Part shown: positions 1-15,400 of the stretch, in pieces
How positions within the stretch are numbered: the stretch's first letter is position 1
How the letters are laid out: the number at the start of each line of letters is the position of its first letter
Assembly: GCA_964023275.1 (NCBI GenBank)
Contig: OZ029916.1
Span: 15,182,607 to 15,246,606, forward strand
Reading direction: 5' to 3'
Length of the DNA stretch: 64,000 nucleotides
Source of the DNA: Norana najaformis
Lineage: Eukaryota > Annelida > Clitellata > Crassiclitellata > Hormogastridae
Program-made: the position numbers and the translations under genes
The notes under the pieces: model-generated
Databases searched by the model: none
What the model was told of the DNA's origin: nothing
The model's input: only the letters and a program-made list of their open reading frames with translations

Positions 1-3000
1 TGTGAAATGTCAGTTATCAGCGCGAGTGCTGAGAGTAAAATAACTGATAGAATTTCGATTGTTTTTGAAAGCGCGAACATTTTCGGCTTCCTGATTAGAT
101 ACAGACAGGATGTTCCAAACACCGGCCAGCGATCCGAAAGGCCCAATGACCCGTTTTAGTCTTAGTTGCTGACATGAAAACATCGATGATGATCATTAAT
201 ATCAATGTTGATCAAACCTAATCTAGTGTAATCTAATCTAGTAAACTTCCATAGCGCCTGGAGAAAACAAAAGCCGCTGCAACAGGTAAATCCCGTCAAG
301 TTTTGGCTGAGCAAAATTGCGACAGAAGCCAACGACACTGAAGAACTAAATTGCGATTGCTAAACTTTGGAGGATGTACCTGATTTATTTATTTATTAAA
401 TTTTTTAAATTTATTTATGTGACCAGATATGGCGTCAGAGGCAATCTGCTTTACGTTGATCATGCCGATTCTTACCATTGCGTCATAGTTCAACCAAACG
501 ACATCCTCGAAACAAGTGACGCTACGTTGCGGGCAAGTCCCGCCGAACGAGACTACATTACATTACTAGATTACATTACTGGTTTAACGACATCTTTATG
601 ATCGCCTCCTGTTTATCTTCTTCTGGTCGGTTTGCTTCTCTTCTTATGTTCTTTACCTGACTTTGGCGGCGTGCGGCGGGGAGGTGTGTGTACAGGTGTA
701 AGTGCGATTAATTAAGTGTATACTGTGCGCACATATTGTCACGACTCTGTCGGCTCTAGAGTGGCGTCCAGAATCGTGAAGTTGATTTCACTCGAGCCGA
801 AAGGGAATTTTCCTAGATTAAATGAAAGTAACGACGGAAATCTAGATAGGCCTACAACCACGAGAATCACTGTAACCAGTCCTTATATACAGTTCCACCT
901 AACAGCCTACACGATTTTATGACTTTATGGCATATCACAGATGCCCTCTGTTAACGTTCTATTCGTAGGGCGACGATCGTTCATTAGGCCGTCGAGCGCC
1001 GTTCGTGTCGGTCGGTGGGTGACCACCAGATGGCCGCCGCATCGTTGACCCAGATCCGTTAGACCGAACAGGGAGGTTCGTCGAGTGCGTGACGAAAGGC
1101 GTCCATTTGACGTTGCGGTCGCCAGGTGTCGCCGTCCTTCCGGGGGCTCTCCGCATCGTCATCATCTGGACTGGCTGCTGCGATAGTGGCGAATCGAGAG
1201 GAATCTGACACGGTCGTGACACATATGATGTCTATAACACATGTAGGATGGATTAGATGTGGCTGGTCTACAAATGAAGACATATGATCGACACATACTG
1301 GCAGTGAGCCCATGGACTTTCCTGATCGTCAATTCCACTGCTTTATCTTAGTGGCGCTATTGCAACTACGGGTGTTCATTAGATTAAATGAGCACCAATC
1401 ATTTTGAAAAAAACCACATTTAAGCATTATATTTGGGCCTGCAATATAGACTTCTGAATTGTTCATTTTCTTCGACTATTTTTTAACAACCTTTAAGCAG
1501 GGCCGGCGAACTAGGCGACCCTTTTGGGAGGCACAAGTCTGGGGCAGCATAAAGGCGTTCATGCATCGCAGAACTTACGTCATTCAGTACTTTACTACTA
1601 GCACTTGAACTATCAGATAATAGGCTCTTTATTCAGTAATTATTTCAGTCAAAGAAATGTTAACCCAGCTCAAAGCCTTAAAGGAATGCTTTCAATATGC
1701 CATCCGTTAACAGTTTCACATGAGGAACATGAGATTTGAACCCAAGTCAGAGCTCAAAAGAGATATTCGACTATGATAAGTCACCACTATATGGACCACT
1801 AATGGAACCCAGTATGATGCAGCAAAGACATTAATAAGCTATGGCCCACAAAGATTTAAAAATGTGTCTATTAAAGATGTGGTTTAATTCAAACAGAACA
1901 AATAATAATAATAATAATACTAATGATGATGATGATGATGACGATAATGAAGATAATTTGTGCTACACTAAGCTAACGAATATTATATTATGTATTTTGT
2001 TATCCATGAATACACGCTGTTTCCTTTGTTGAAAAATTTTAAATCTCAGAAAGTATTGTTTACAAATCAAACATGGTCTTTTGAGCGTCAGTGACTATGA
2101 AGTCTTGTCACTTTGCCAGAAGAATAATGGTTCTGGCTAATTTCTAAAAGTCATAAGACAAGGAAGCCTTTAGCAAATTTGGGCTCATAATAAAGCTTAA
2201 AAGACACTATCAGTCTAAAAACGAATATTTCCATAGCCAACTGCCTCTTGCACAGTATCTACCACCTCGAGGACATCGACCAAGTTAATTTAAGAACTTA
2301 TTTGTTCTTGAACTTATTTTCTCCGAAGGCTGTTTCCGTGTTTTCTCCGATTCACCTCTTTGTTTTCGACCTGATTCACCCTGAATTTCGCATACACACC
2401 TATTTTGCTTAGCAGCGACCAATGATGCCTTGAGCATTTGCAGTGACGCTGTAGAAGTTGCCGGATTAGATGTTTAAGGTTAGATCTAAATGTTGTGACA
2501 GTTTAAATCAAATCTCTTGTTCAAATTACGGGTTACTATTTTTATTCTACGTTCGTTACTTAACATTTGCTTCAACTTCAATATATCGGCCATTGTTTCA
2601 ACCACTGCTTCGGGCCATAATTTGCTTGAGTGCTGGAGAACGGTAACGTTAAGTTACCTTTACCTAACAACTCTAGTTGAGAATCTTTTGTTAGGGGTCT
2701 GCTTTTCACTGGTGACTCTTCTAGTTATCTGAGTGCAGTTTATTAATGGATGAAAGTTCTGATCTTAGTGACTTTTAGTATTGTTGAGGGCAGCACAGAG
2801 AGCGCCTCTGATTAGTTTCATTTGAAGAGGCGCTATATAAATTTCTGCTTACGATTACAATTTCCTGTGTTTTAATGAGCGAAAAGACCATATTATCGTT
2901 ATACCGTCAAGTATGGAGATTGAAGTTGCTAATGAAACATTGTGCGACGCAATACGTTGCCCACTGGTTTAGCGATCGTCTAGCAACGCAGTTTTCAGGT

Positions 3001-3555
3001 TCGAGCCTGCCATATTAGACGATCACTAGACGTTCACTGAGTATAGACTAGAGCAAGTCCTCGTCCCCGTTATGTCTTGTCATCACCCGGAGACGCTATA
3101 CACATAAGAATTTAAATAACAAGGAGAAAATAATGCACAATAACAAAACAATCGATCGATTTACAGTTAAATTATTAATTCTTGAAATATAGCAATATAC
3201 TCGCTACATGCATTATACAATTGCTTTGCAGTTTATCCGATGCTTAAAGACGAAAGTGCACTAAAGAGATACAAATAAATCACACTATAACCTTAAGATA
3301 AATGCATAAAATCATGGCAAATCATAGCCATAGTGCAATAGAAACAGACAAACAAATATAGGCCTACAAAGCACAAAGCATTAGCATGTTACACGGCCGA
3401 CCGTATGCTAATAGTTCCTATGGTAACCCAACACTAGTAACAACGGGATGTCAACACGCGTTTGAGCGTTAAAACGTTAAGTTATCTTCACCTAATAACT
3501 TCTCTTGTGGCAAACGTAATAGTCACGTCGACAAGCTTAACTCTGGTATTCGTGT
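1..3555. other. Non-coding left edge
   Basis: I see no supported gene here. It contains a short (AAT)n-(GAT)n simple repeat at about 1895-1945, a fragment with the dispersed CTTCCATAGCGCC motif near 220-275, a GGCGCTATATAAAT tail motif near 2826, and a weak tRNA-like stretch (GGTTCGAGCC box-B-like) near 2960-3020. The ORFs are short and without recognisable domains. Confidence 0.5.
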
Positions 3556-7435
<3,880 letters not shown>

Positions 7436-8852
7436 ATTCTCTGCAAGGATATAAATTAAACAAAATGGAGCCTACTGTAACCTGCAATCTTTGCTTCAAA
7501 AGAATTAATTGAGTCATAAATTCAGAGCGATATTTTATACGGGTTTTACTAATTTAATTTGACTAATTTTAATAAAATAAATGAAATAAAATATACGGTA
7601 AAATGCCCCGTGGAACAAGGATGTTAAGCTAAACGTTTGACGTGTGACGGAAAAGATAGCGAAAAGAGTTCGTTACATTGAGACTTTTGACGATGCTGGT
7701 TCGCAATCGTAAACTCGAAATTTCTAAAACGCTACTTAAAAGCTAAGAGCAGGGCACCAGCTTATTCTGGTTGAACTGTTGGCGCTTTTATCTTCAGTGT
7801 TTCTGCCAATATGAAATGCTTCAAAGCTCTGTTCCCTAGAAGTCCACTATTTCGCCTTTTCAAGCTGTGCTGTCTCTAAATTCACCAGATGACTTGAGTT
7901 CCTTACAAGTTAACTCCCAGGCAAATAATTTATATACTGCAATCCGTACAGATGTTGCGTAATGGCGTAAAATTAGGGCTATACGCGTTATTCCCCGCAT
8001 CAATGCCACATCCACGTGTTAGGATTATTTTTATTTACAGGTGGTAGGCGTATATAAGAAGAAACTGTGGGCGAAACGGGGTATGAATAGACGAAGTCTT
8101 AGCGTTGCAGAGAAAACAGGTTCAATGTCTTGCTCTTGGTAAATGTTTGGCAGCAGGAGGAGCTGCGTAGCCTAAGATCAATAATAGCGTAACCGCCATC
8201 TAGGCCGTAGTTGCGCGTCGCTCTATTCGTCTGCTAAAGAGTAAAGGAGCGTGAAGAATGGTTGCCAACCGCTGTTTGCATCCGTCTCAGGCCCAGCATT
8301 TTCCCCGGATGTCTACGAAAGACCGTATGATCATTCATGTATGGCGGAAATTACGCAGTCTGCTAATAAAACTTTAAGAAATAGGATCAAAGAACTTTCA
8401 GGTGAAAACAAACGAGAACTGTTTGGTATTATGGGTGGGGGCAGAGTCGAAGCGATAAGTACGAAAATGATCGCCTACATAATCGATTATTCCAAGCATA
8501 CATTTTCAGATTCTGTCAATACTGTTCAACAATGTTCCTCACCAGTTAGTAAAAATAAACGCGGATGATCCGCTGAACTGCAGAACATACAGCCACCTAA
8601 GATGAGATTCTTGTGTTAGGATTCTTATCGGATTCTTACGGTACTTGTAAGTCATTACATGTCAAAACATTTGCCTATTAATCAGAAATCATTTTCATAC
8701 TAATCCTTGTTAATTTTATAAGCTATACATCAAATGGAAATTTCATGATATTTGACTCCAACTCATCTAGAATTAAATAAATAAAAATGCGTTATGCCGA
8801 TGGCTGTATTGATGACAGACTTGTTTCTCCCACAGACACAGAGTTACATGTA

Positions 8853-9168
8853 ATTGTAATCGTAACCGTAATTCCGATATTTCTAAAGCGCCCAACGAAA
8901 GCCGCGCCGCGGGGACCAGCTTATTCACAGGCGCTCAGTCAAAACAAAATCGATAGGCAAAAGGTTCCGATTCCAGGTCAAGATCCAAAAGTCAGACGGA
9001 GAGACAGCGTGGCAGATACGGGAGGTGGTGTTTGGGGTTGAAGAGGAGAGAGAGAGATAAGAGGAAGAAGGGGTGTGAGGATAGGATCTGTGAAATTGGA
9101 ATGTTTGGAGTTTTGAGTAAAAGGCCGAAGCAGAAATTGCAAGCGGTGGAGTTAACTGGGGAGGGGCA
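8853..9168 (+). repeat. Dispersed repeat family A, copy 1
   Basis: This is clearly homologous to 45546-45853. Shared blocks, in the same order, include AGCGCCCAACGA, AGCTTATTCACAGG, GCTCAGTCAAAACAAAATCG, the GGTTCCAGGTCGAGATCC-like stretch and the downstream purine-rich GGTGGTGTTTGG segment. A shorter degenerate copy (ACCAGCTTATTC) lies near 7694-7775. It is non-coding and its superfamily is not identified. Confidence 0.8.
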
Positions 9169-9941
9169 ACATAATTATGGCTCTAAGAAGAACTGAACTC
9201 TGAATTATTCTTTGAAGAATCTATTTATATAGTAGGCCTATGACGTCAAATATGTGGGCCCTAACGTTATTTAGTTTCTAACGCGTTTGATCAAGAGAAT
9301 ATACAAACAATTTGTGTCGGAAAAAACGTATCAAGTATTCTAAGGCCTAAAATGGAGTAGGCCTACGTCACAAAAGCCTAAGAAGCTATCTGGACACAGA
9401 TCTGGGCCGACAAATAGGTCTGATTTGGATGAGGTGGGGTGCGATAGCTTAAAACTGAAACGGGACCACAATAGCTGATATCCGGTTGCACCGCCTTTCT
9501 GCATGACTGACTTGCAACTAGTGGGCTTCGTCGTAATCGAAGCCTGTGCTTCGTCGTCACGGTTCACTGCAGATGACGTATCACTTCGCGGTATCTGTTT
9601 GGCTGGAACTAGTCTTTAGTCTTTTTTTCCAGTGATAGGCTAAACATGTGAAAACATGCAACGCTTGACTGCACTGTGTCGGTTACCAATTCGCCTCTGG
9701 TTGACAGAAGCACTGATTGCAGGTGAGTCACTCTATATTCTGGGATGATCTTGGGTGCGTGAAGCGGACTTTACATTATTACATTACATTACATTACATA
9801 CTTGCGCCCCTAACCTCAATACGGGCCTATTATGTGACGGCCAATTATTTAGCCATTTTCCGCGACAAAGGGTTTGAACTCCTGGGAAGGCGATCTGTAT
9901 TCAGATGTGGATGCAAGTGAATGAACTGGACTGGACATATT

Positions 9942-10100
9942 CAGTGGCGTAGCTAGCCTTCCGAGGGCCCGTGCGCAAACTGAACCTTGGCTATTTCGCT
10001 TTAAGTATTTGAGCAACCGGGCCTTGGCCCCTTGTGGGCCCAGGCGGGCCATGGCCTCATGTGCTTTGCACAACCTGCACAATCTATTGCTAGGCCTCTG
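9942..10100. mobile_element. hAT-type MITE, copy 1
   Basis: A 159 bp element starts CAGTGGCGTAGCTAG and ends TTGCTAGGCCTCTG. It is flanked by a perfect 8 bp target-site duplication GACATATT (9934-9941 and 10101-10108). Ends of the CAGNG type and an 8 bp duplication are hallmarks of hAT superfamily insertions. It is too short to code for a transposase, so it is non-autonomous. A related copy lies at 45867-46031. Confidence 0.9.
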
Positions 10101-10309
10101 GACATATTCTTCGTGCAGGTTCGCCAATGATGCAATTCCCCTCGTTTCGTCGCCCTCTGTTTTTGGGGTGATTGCAACGAAGGTTAGGTGCATTTGCTCA
10201 GTGGGCTCCACTTGTTAATGCTTAGTAGAAGGCTATAAGTCTAATATGGGCCACACTGGACTACAGCTTACAAGCACAAAATAATGATCATGGTCTGCTC
10301 TTGGTCTGT

Positions 10310-10790
10310 GAATGTCCTCAGATCGCCTCCGATTAAATTATAACAAGACCCAGTTTATTTGGCTTGGTGGCCGTGCTCAGATTGCCAAGATTGATATCTT
10401 GACCCTACACCAGAGGTTTCCAGATATCCTGTTCTCTTCCAGAGTCTGTGATCTGTCCTGGACCAGGAACTATTTTTGACTGATACTGTAAAGAGTGTCT
10501 GCTGCTCATGTTTTGACCACCTGCATCAGCTAAGTACCATCCACTGCTCACTGTCCTTCTATGCTGTTACTACTCTAATTAATTCATGCCCTTATCTGTA
10601 CCAGGGTGAACTTTGGTAATTTTATCTTTGCTAGCCTTTCTCTAGCTAATATCTCGAAGCTCCAATCTGTACTTAATGCTGCTGCCAATCTGATTGGAGA
10701 TGTCTCTAGGCAAGGTCCGTTGTGTAGGACATTTACACTGGCTGCCATATTACCACCAAAAACAACTGCACCATATCTGTAACACACACA
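10310..10790 (+). pseudogene. Decayed LINE reverse-transcriptase C-terminal region
   Basis: Conceptual translation across several frames gives the pattern KTQFIWLGGRAQIAKID, then ...RFPDILFSSRVCDL, a LDQEL-like remnant, and HLHWLPY near 10732-10750. This is the conserved order in CR1/L2-type LINE ORF2 proteins between the reverse-transcriptase palm and the C-terminus. Stops and frameshifts interrupt it throughout, so it is a dead fragment. Confidence 0.7.
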
Positions 10791-10827
10791 CACACACACT
10801 ATCTCAGCTATACCCCATCAAACTTCC

Positions 10828-11172
10828 CTCTAAATTCCAGTGGTCTTTGTCATCACAAATATCACAAATTTGCAAACAAAAGTTACATACTCATCCTCAT
10901 CTCAAACCAAACACATACTCATGATGTTGTTTTTGGTAGTGATATGGGTGAGCAGTATGGTGTTTGATACACTTCAGTTTGAGATGGGGACGAGTAGGTC
11001 ACTGGTTTGCGAACTTTCATTGCTATGGATATGTTGTGGCTGTTTTTGTTAGTAACATGGGTGAGTAGTATGGTGTTTGGTGCACTTTGGTTTGTGATGG
11101 GAATGTGTATGTAACTTTTGCTTGCAAACTTGCAATATTTCTTACCATAAAGACCAATGGAATTTAAGGGGC
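10828..11172. repeat. Compound inverted/direct repeat
   Basis: An arm at 10828-10925 (AAATTCCAGTGGTCTTTG ... CAAAAGTTACATAC) is repeated in inverse orientation at 11075-11172. A further related direct copy (ATGGGTGAGCAGTATGGTGTTTG) lies at 10940-11020, matching ATGGGTGAGTAGTATGGTGTTTG at 11057-11079. The structure can fold into a long hairpin. It may be a foldback or MITE-like element, but no target duplication was defined. Confidence 0.65.
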
Positions 11173-12274
11173 AGGATTATGGGTCAAATTCAGGGCTAGC
11201 TCACAGCTCTCATTTTGCTGGGGACAAAGTATGTCATTTTCTCTCACTAATATTTGGGTGACAAACAGTACTTCCCAGGATTAGTAGGACTGCGAATATG
11301 AATGTTATGGTCGAATATGAATTTGATATCCAACCTGAAAGACATGCATTAAGACTTGCTTAATTTTTACTCGTCTATCAAGGCAAAAAGACCAGGAAAA
11401 CCTGAAGAGCGTTACACATGTCATGTATATTTTATCTTCACTCCTAAGAGGTTATCACAGTAACCGTTTCTTAATGATCAAAATGACATGTTGCAAAATC
11501 TTGGTCAAAAAGAGATCCTTACAAAGTAAATTCACATTTCATTAATATAAATGAGCATTTCAATATTAAAGGATAACCACGTGGATTTTCTTCAACTTAC
11601 ACAAGTCTTTTTCTTCAACTATAAGTATTACATTAAATTACTGTTAAAAGTTAGTTTGCATGCAGAAAAAAATCAATGAATATGCCAATAAATTATGCAC
11701 AACGTTTGTATTTCAGTGTGTCACTCTTTCTGTAAAAGAGATGCCTGCTCACACAGTAACTGACAGGACAACATAGCAAATCCTTTCCAGGTCCTTAGTA
11801 ACCCAGCCCACAGTGTTGGCCCAAAGTCACAAGTTGTCAACCCAATTAGCATGCTGCATTGCGTCAAAGAACCTGCTGCCAATAAAAAAATGCTTGTAGT
11901 TTACGATTTATAAAACCTGCTCAGATCTGTGCAGGAATCACCAACTACTAACAGATTCTTTACTTTTGGAAGACAGTGTTTAGGCCAACAACTGCTTTTA
12001 ATATCATCATTAATAAAAAATTTGCCACTGCAAGCTATAATCATGCCAAAACTTATCAGCTTATTATCAAGATGCTCACACTGCTGGGCATTGTTGACAC
12101 TATGGTGATTATATTTACCAAAATTACATTTCTCCTACTTAATTAAACAGCGACTTCTCACATTTACATGCTAAATGTAGGTGTGTATTAACTGAAAATT
12201 TTCATAGTTGTACAATTCAATTCTTGTTGTATAATTAATTAATCAGTCGTCATCAAATGTATTCAAAATGCCAT

Positions 12275-12280
12275 TTTATT
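12275..12280 (-). terminator. Candidate polyadenylation signal of FRMD4
   Basis: AATAAA on the minus strand, about 150 bases past the FRMD4 stop codon. This is the first canonical hexamer I find downstream. Its use is inferred only. Confidence 0.4.
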
Positions 12281-12430
12281 TTGCTCAATGGCCCACTAAA
12301 ATTATGGTCCATACTTTGACTAATCTAGTTTACCTAACATGGTCTCAGTGACGGAAGCCTCAAAGCCAAGACAAGCTTGCGCAAAAAAGTAAATTTGATT
12401 GCCGTCTGAGACAGTAATGATCAGGCAACA

Positions 12431-15400
12431 TCAGAGAAGCCTAACTTGCTGAAGGCAAGATTCATGCAACTCTGGACTAACATGAAGAGAGGCAGGCAGT
12501 GGGTGGCTGGTGCAACTAAAATCAGTGGCAGCATGCATTGAATGGCTTCTTGCATGATGGGATGATTTTACTCCACGATTTCCAGTAACATCTTTGTCAC
12601 TTGATGGAGCATGTTTAGCAAATACTGATCCAGCAACTGAATTGTTATTCCTTTTGGACATTCTACCACGTGAAACAGAATATGATCGGACTAACGCCAC
12701 ATCTGCACCTGGGTTCTGTCTGCGATAGCGAGAGGAGCAGACAAATGAGGTTTCAGCTGTTGGTGGCATGTTGGTAAAATTCTCATGGTTAGAGGCCTTG
12801 CCAGAATTGAGTGCTATCACTTTATCATTCTGATAACCAGAGGGTGCATCTTGTGATCTGTGGTGATGTTGTCTGTTGTTAAGGGGCGAGAAATGTCTTC
12901 GTGTAGTTTTAGGAGTTTGTGATGACGTCTGCAGGTGGTGGCTACAGTTTTCTCTCAGACAGCGAGAACACTGTCTACATTGTTTTACTGTAGCATAAGA
13001 ATGGCAAGCACAGTGCTCTCTTGCAGCATACGGGCAACAACTACAGTGTTCTTTCATATCACAAGAACATCTGCTGCTGCATTCCTTTGTAGCACAAGAA
13101 CAGCTACTGAAATGCTCTCTTGAGTGTTCACTTTTAGCAGAAGATAACACAGTTTTGCAACAGTTGTCACATAATTCCACCTTTGGCTGAGATTGGAACG
13201 TATGCATGCTTGGCTCTTCCTCACCAGCAAGATCAGGGAAGATACTGAGGGATGGGTCCAGAGGCAGGACACTGTCAGTGAAAAGCTCATGGCATTCCAG
13301 ACAACCACTTGATAAGTTTCTGTCCAAGTGAACTGCTCCAGCTCCCCCTGATGTATGAGTGGCCCTCTTGTAGGCACCTTCAAGGCTGGCATGTTTCGAG
13401 GGCCACCTGCTCGAGCAACGATCAGAGCAACCACCAGGTGCTAGCAGTAAACTGAGGTTACTCGAGCTGTCGTAGCTGGTCGTCTGGTGTGTCCTGATGC
13501 TGTAGAGGGCCATGTTGGTAGCTGAACCCAAGTCCATTGGGTGACAAGCAGAAAGCAATGGAAAACCACTTGAAGCAGCAGGACCAACAACACTATGTCT
13601 ACAAAAGACAGTGTCATGTCTCATTAAGATAAACAAGACAAATTTACCTGGGTACATGCAGTTTCCTGAACATTAGGGTGGAGCTTAAGATATAAGAAAA
13701 AAATTAAAATTTGATTTTTGAAAGTCTTACCTCCTAAAAGTGTTACTTTTAAGCTAAAAACCTTAGAGAAAAATTCAGAATAAAAAATATTTATATTTAG
13801 AAGTAGCTCAAGTGTCTCAAAGTTGATGAAGTTTGTGAAAGTTACGGTGACCCGACAAAAGCGCGCAGGACAAATGCGCGCCGACAAAAGCGTGTGCCGT
13901 CACTTTCGCGCAAGACAAATGTGCACCGACATTAGCGCGCATACAAGAACGCATAGAGCCATACGAGAAAATTTACTATTTAATCTTCTGCACTTTGTGG
14001 CGTTCCGGATCTGAAGCATGGTTGTGTTCAGATATCACAGTCCTTGCATCTTCTGTCGTCACGTTAATTCGCCATTTACAATCGCGTTTAAGGCATATGC
14101 ACTGCCATCAGAATTTTCTCGGTCTTTTCTGTATCGACATCCGTCAGCGATGATAAGCTCTTTAGCCTTCTGCGACTCAGTCTTCCCCATGGTTAAACAA
14201 GATTATTAAATTTCTGAAGATTTTACACGGTGTATTTGGTACTTATAGTTTTCTTTGTTTATTCTGCGCAAATACCAACTTTGAAGTCTCTTCTTTGAAG
14301 CCTTCTGCGACTCAGTCTCCTCCATGGTTAAACAAGATAATTCAATGTCTGAAGATTTTACATGGTGTATTTGGTATTTATAGTTTTCTTTGTTTATTCT
14401 GTGCAAATGTGAGCCTTGAAGTCTCCTCACTCGAAGCAATAATTTCAACTATTACTTTCTTTCTACAATTATTTTCACATCTAAGTGGAGGCAACTATTA
14501 CGTTCACATCATAATATTGTGTATTATTCATTGCTATACAGTATATATAAAGTTGCCGTCTTTATTCTCAACAAACGAAGTGTTAAAGCGTTTGACCTTT
14601 GAAGTTGTTCTTATCAAAGGGTTAATAATAGTCTATACTGCACTCTTTCGACAGCGCACATTTGACGGGGCTTATTCTACAGCGCTCAATTGACGGCGCG
14701 CATTTGTCGGCACGCTTTTGTCGTGCGCGCTAAGGATGGGGTGCCGAAATTTACTGATTTACAAGTGATTTGCTGATTAACTGTTATTTCAAATTCACAC
14801 TTCATTAGCAATATCTTCTTATCGAAGCAGTATGAATTACAGATTGTGTGTGTTGTGATCTTAATTTGCGATTAGGGCCTTTGTCTTTTGCTGACTGCCT
14901 TGCCAAAAGGTTTGGCATGATCACTGACCACTTTCAGTGCTGAAACCATGTCTGCAGCCTGCTTGCAAGTCATCATGTTCCTCCCACATCACAGGATCAA
15001 CTGCAACAAGTCCTACTGGAAGCTCCATCATTTTGAACAGTGACATTTACTTTGTTGTTACAAAACCTTCTAAACTCTTGTTCTGGATTGAACACTTAGC
15101 TGCTTGATGTAATTTTGTTCTTGATGTGGATCTCCATTTTGCATGGCACTCACTATCAGCCTCTTTGTTGATGGACTGACCTGACTTTCGAAGAAAGCCA
15201 AGCGAACAACTTTTGGGGACAAATACCGCAAGCACTTGGTTGATGCTGCCTTCCTTAATATCCATCACAAAACTTGCCACATCATCTGTTGCAATTCCTG
15301 CTTCATATTTTTCAGTGTCTAAGAATCCCCGGATTCTTGAAAGCACTTAAAGAGGGCGACTTCTGGCAAAGATGTTGATCCCATGCATATTCAGAAGACT

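Larger units (their letters stand above)
7441..12430. other. Intergenic region between dispanin and FRMD4 genes
   Basis: This region has no confidently supported gene. A 105-codon open frame (8251-8568, plus; non-ATG start, first ATG 8341) has no recognisable domain and is left unassigned. The region contains repeat family A copies (7694-7775 degenerate; 8853-9168), a hAT MITE at 9942-10100, a LINE remnant at 10310-10790 and a compound inverted repeat at 10828-11172. From about 11180 to 12270 I see only AT-rich DNA that may include FRMD4 3' flank. Confidence 0.5.
13846..14745. mobile_element. Non-autonomous Mutator-like (MULE) element with array-type inverted repeats
   Basis: A 900 bp element in the last FRMD4 intron. 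Both ends consist of about six 14-15 bp subrepeats of type CGACAAA(A/T)GCGCGC, in opposite orientation (13852-13940 and 14643-14730). Flanks are GAAAGTTAC (13837-13845) and GAAATTTAC (14746-14754), a 9 bp duplication with one mismatch. The 9 bp duplication and long terminal inverted repeats are typical of MULEs. The inside has a 44-codon ORF on the minus strand and a tandem duplication, so no complete transposase remains. The GC-rich ends contrast sharply with the AT-rich intron. Confidence 0.75.

Noticed and set aside
2945-3020. tRNA gene
   Set aside because: It has a GGTTCGAGCC box-B-like segment and a loose A box, but no acceptor stem pairing or anticodon arm. At most a tRNA-derived repeat fragment.
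8251-8568. 105-codon plus-strand ORF as a gene
   Set aside because: It has a non-ATG start, no recognised domain, no splice context and lies in repeat-rich intergenic DNA. A TATATAAG sequence about 200 bases upstream is not enough.
9849-10211. 120-residue minus-strand ORF
   Set aside because: It overlaps the hAT MITE; the same frame appears in the second MITE copy only because the element is repeated.
12431-13657. Treating the 408-codon frame as an independent gene starting at MYPGK
   Set aside because: A strong acceptor at 13599 lies inside the frame, and its phase matches the upstream FRMD4 exons. The first 20 codons are intronic.
14206-14448. 80-residue minus-strand ORF with repeated NKENYKYQIH segments
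   Set aside because: It is produced by the tandem duplication inside the MULE derivative. No function supported.
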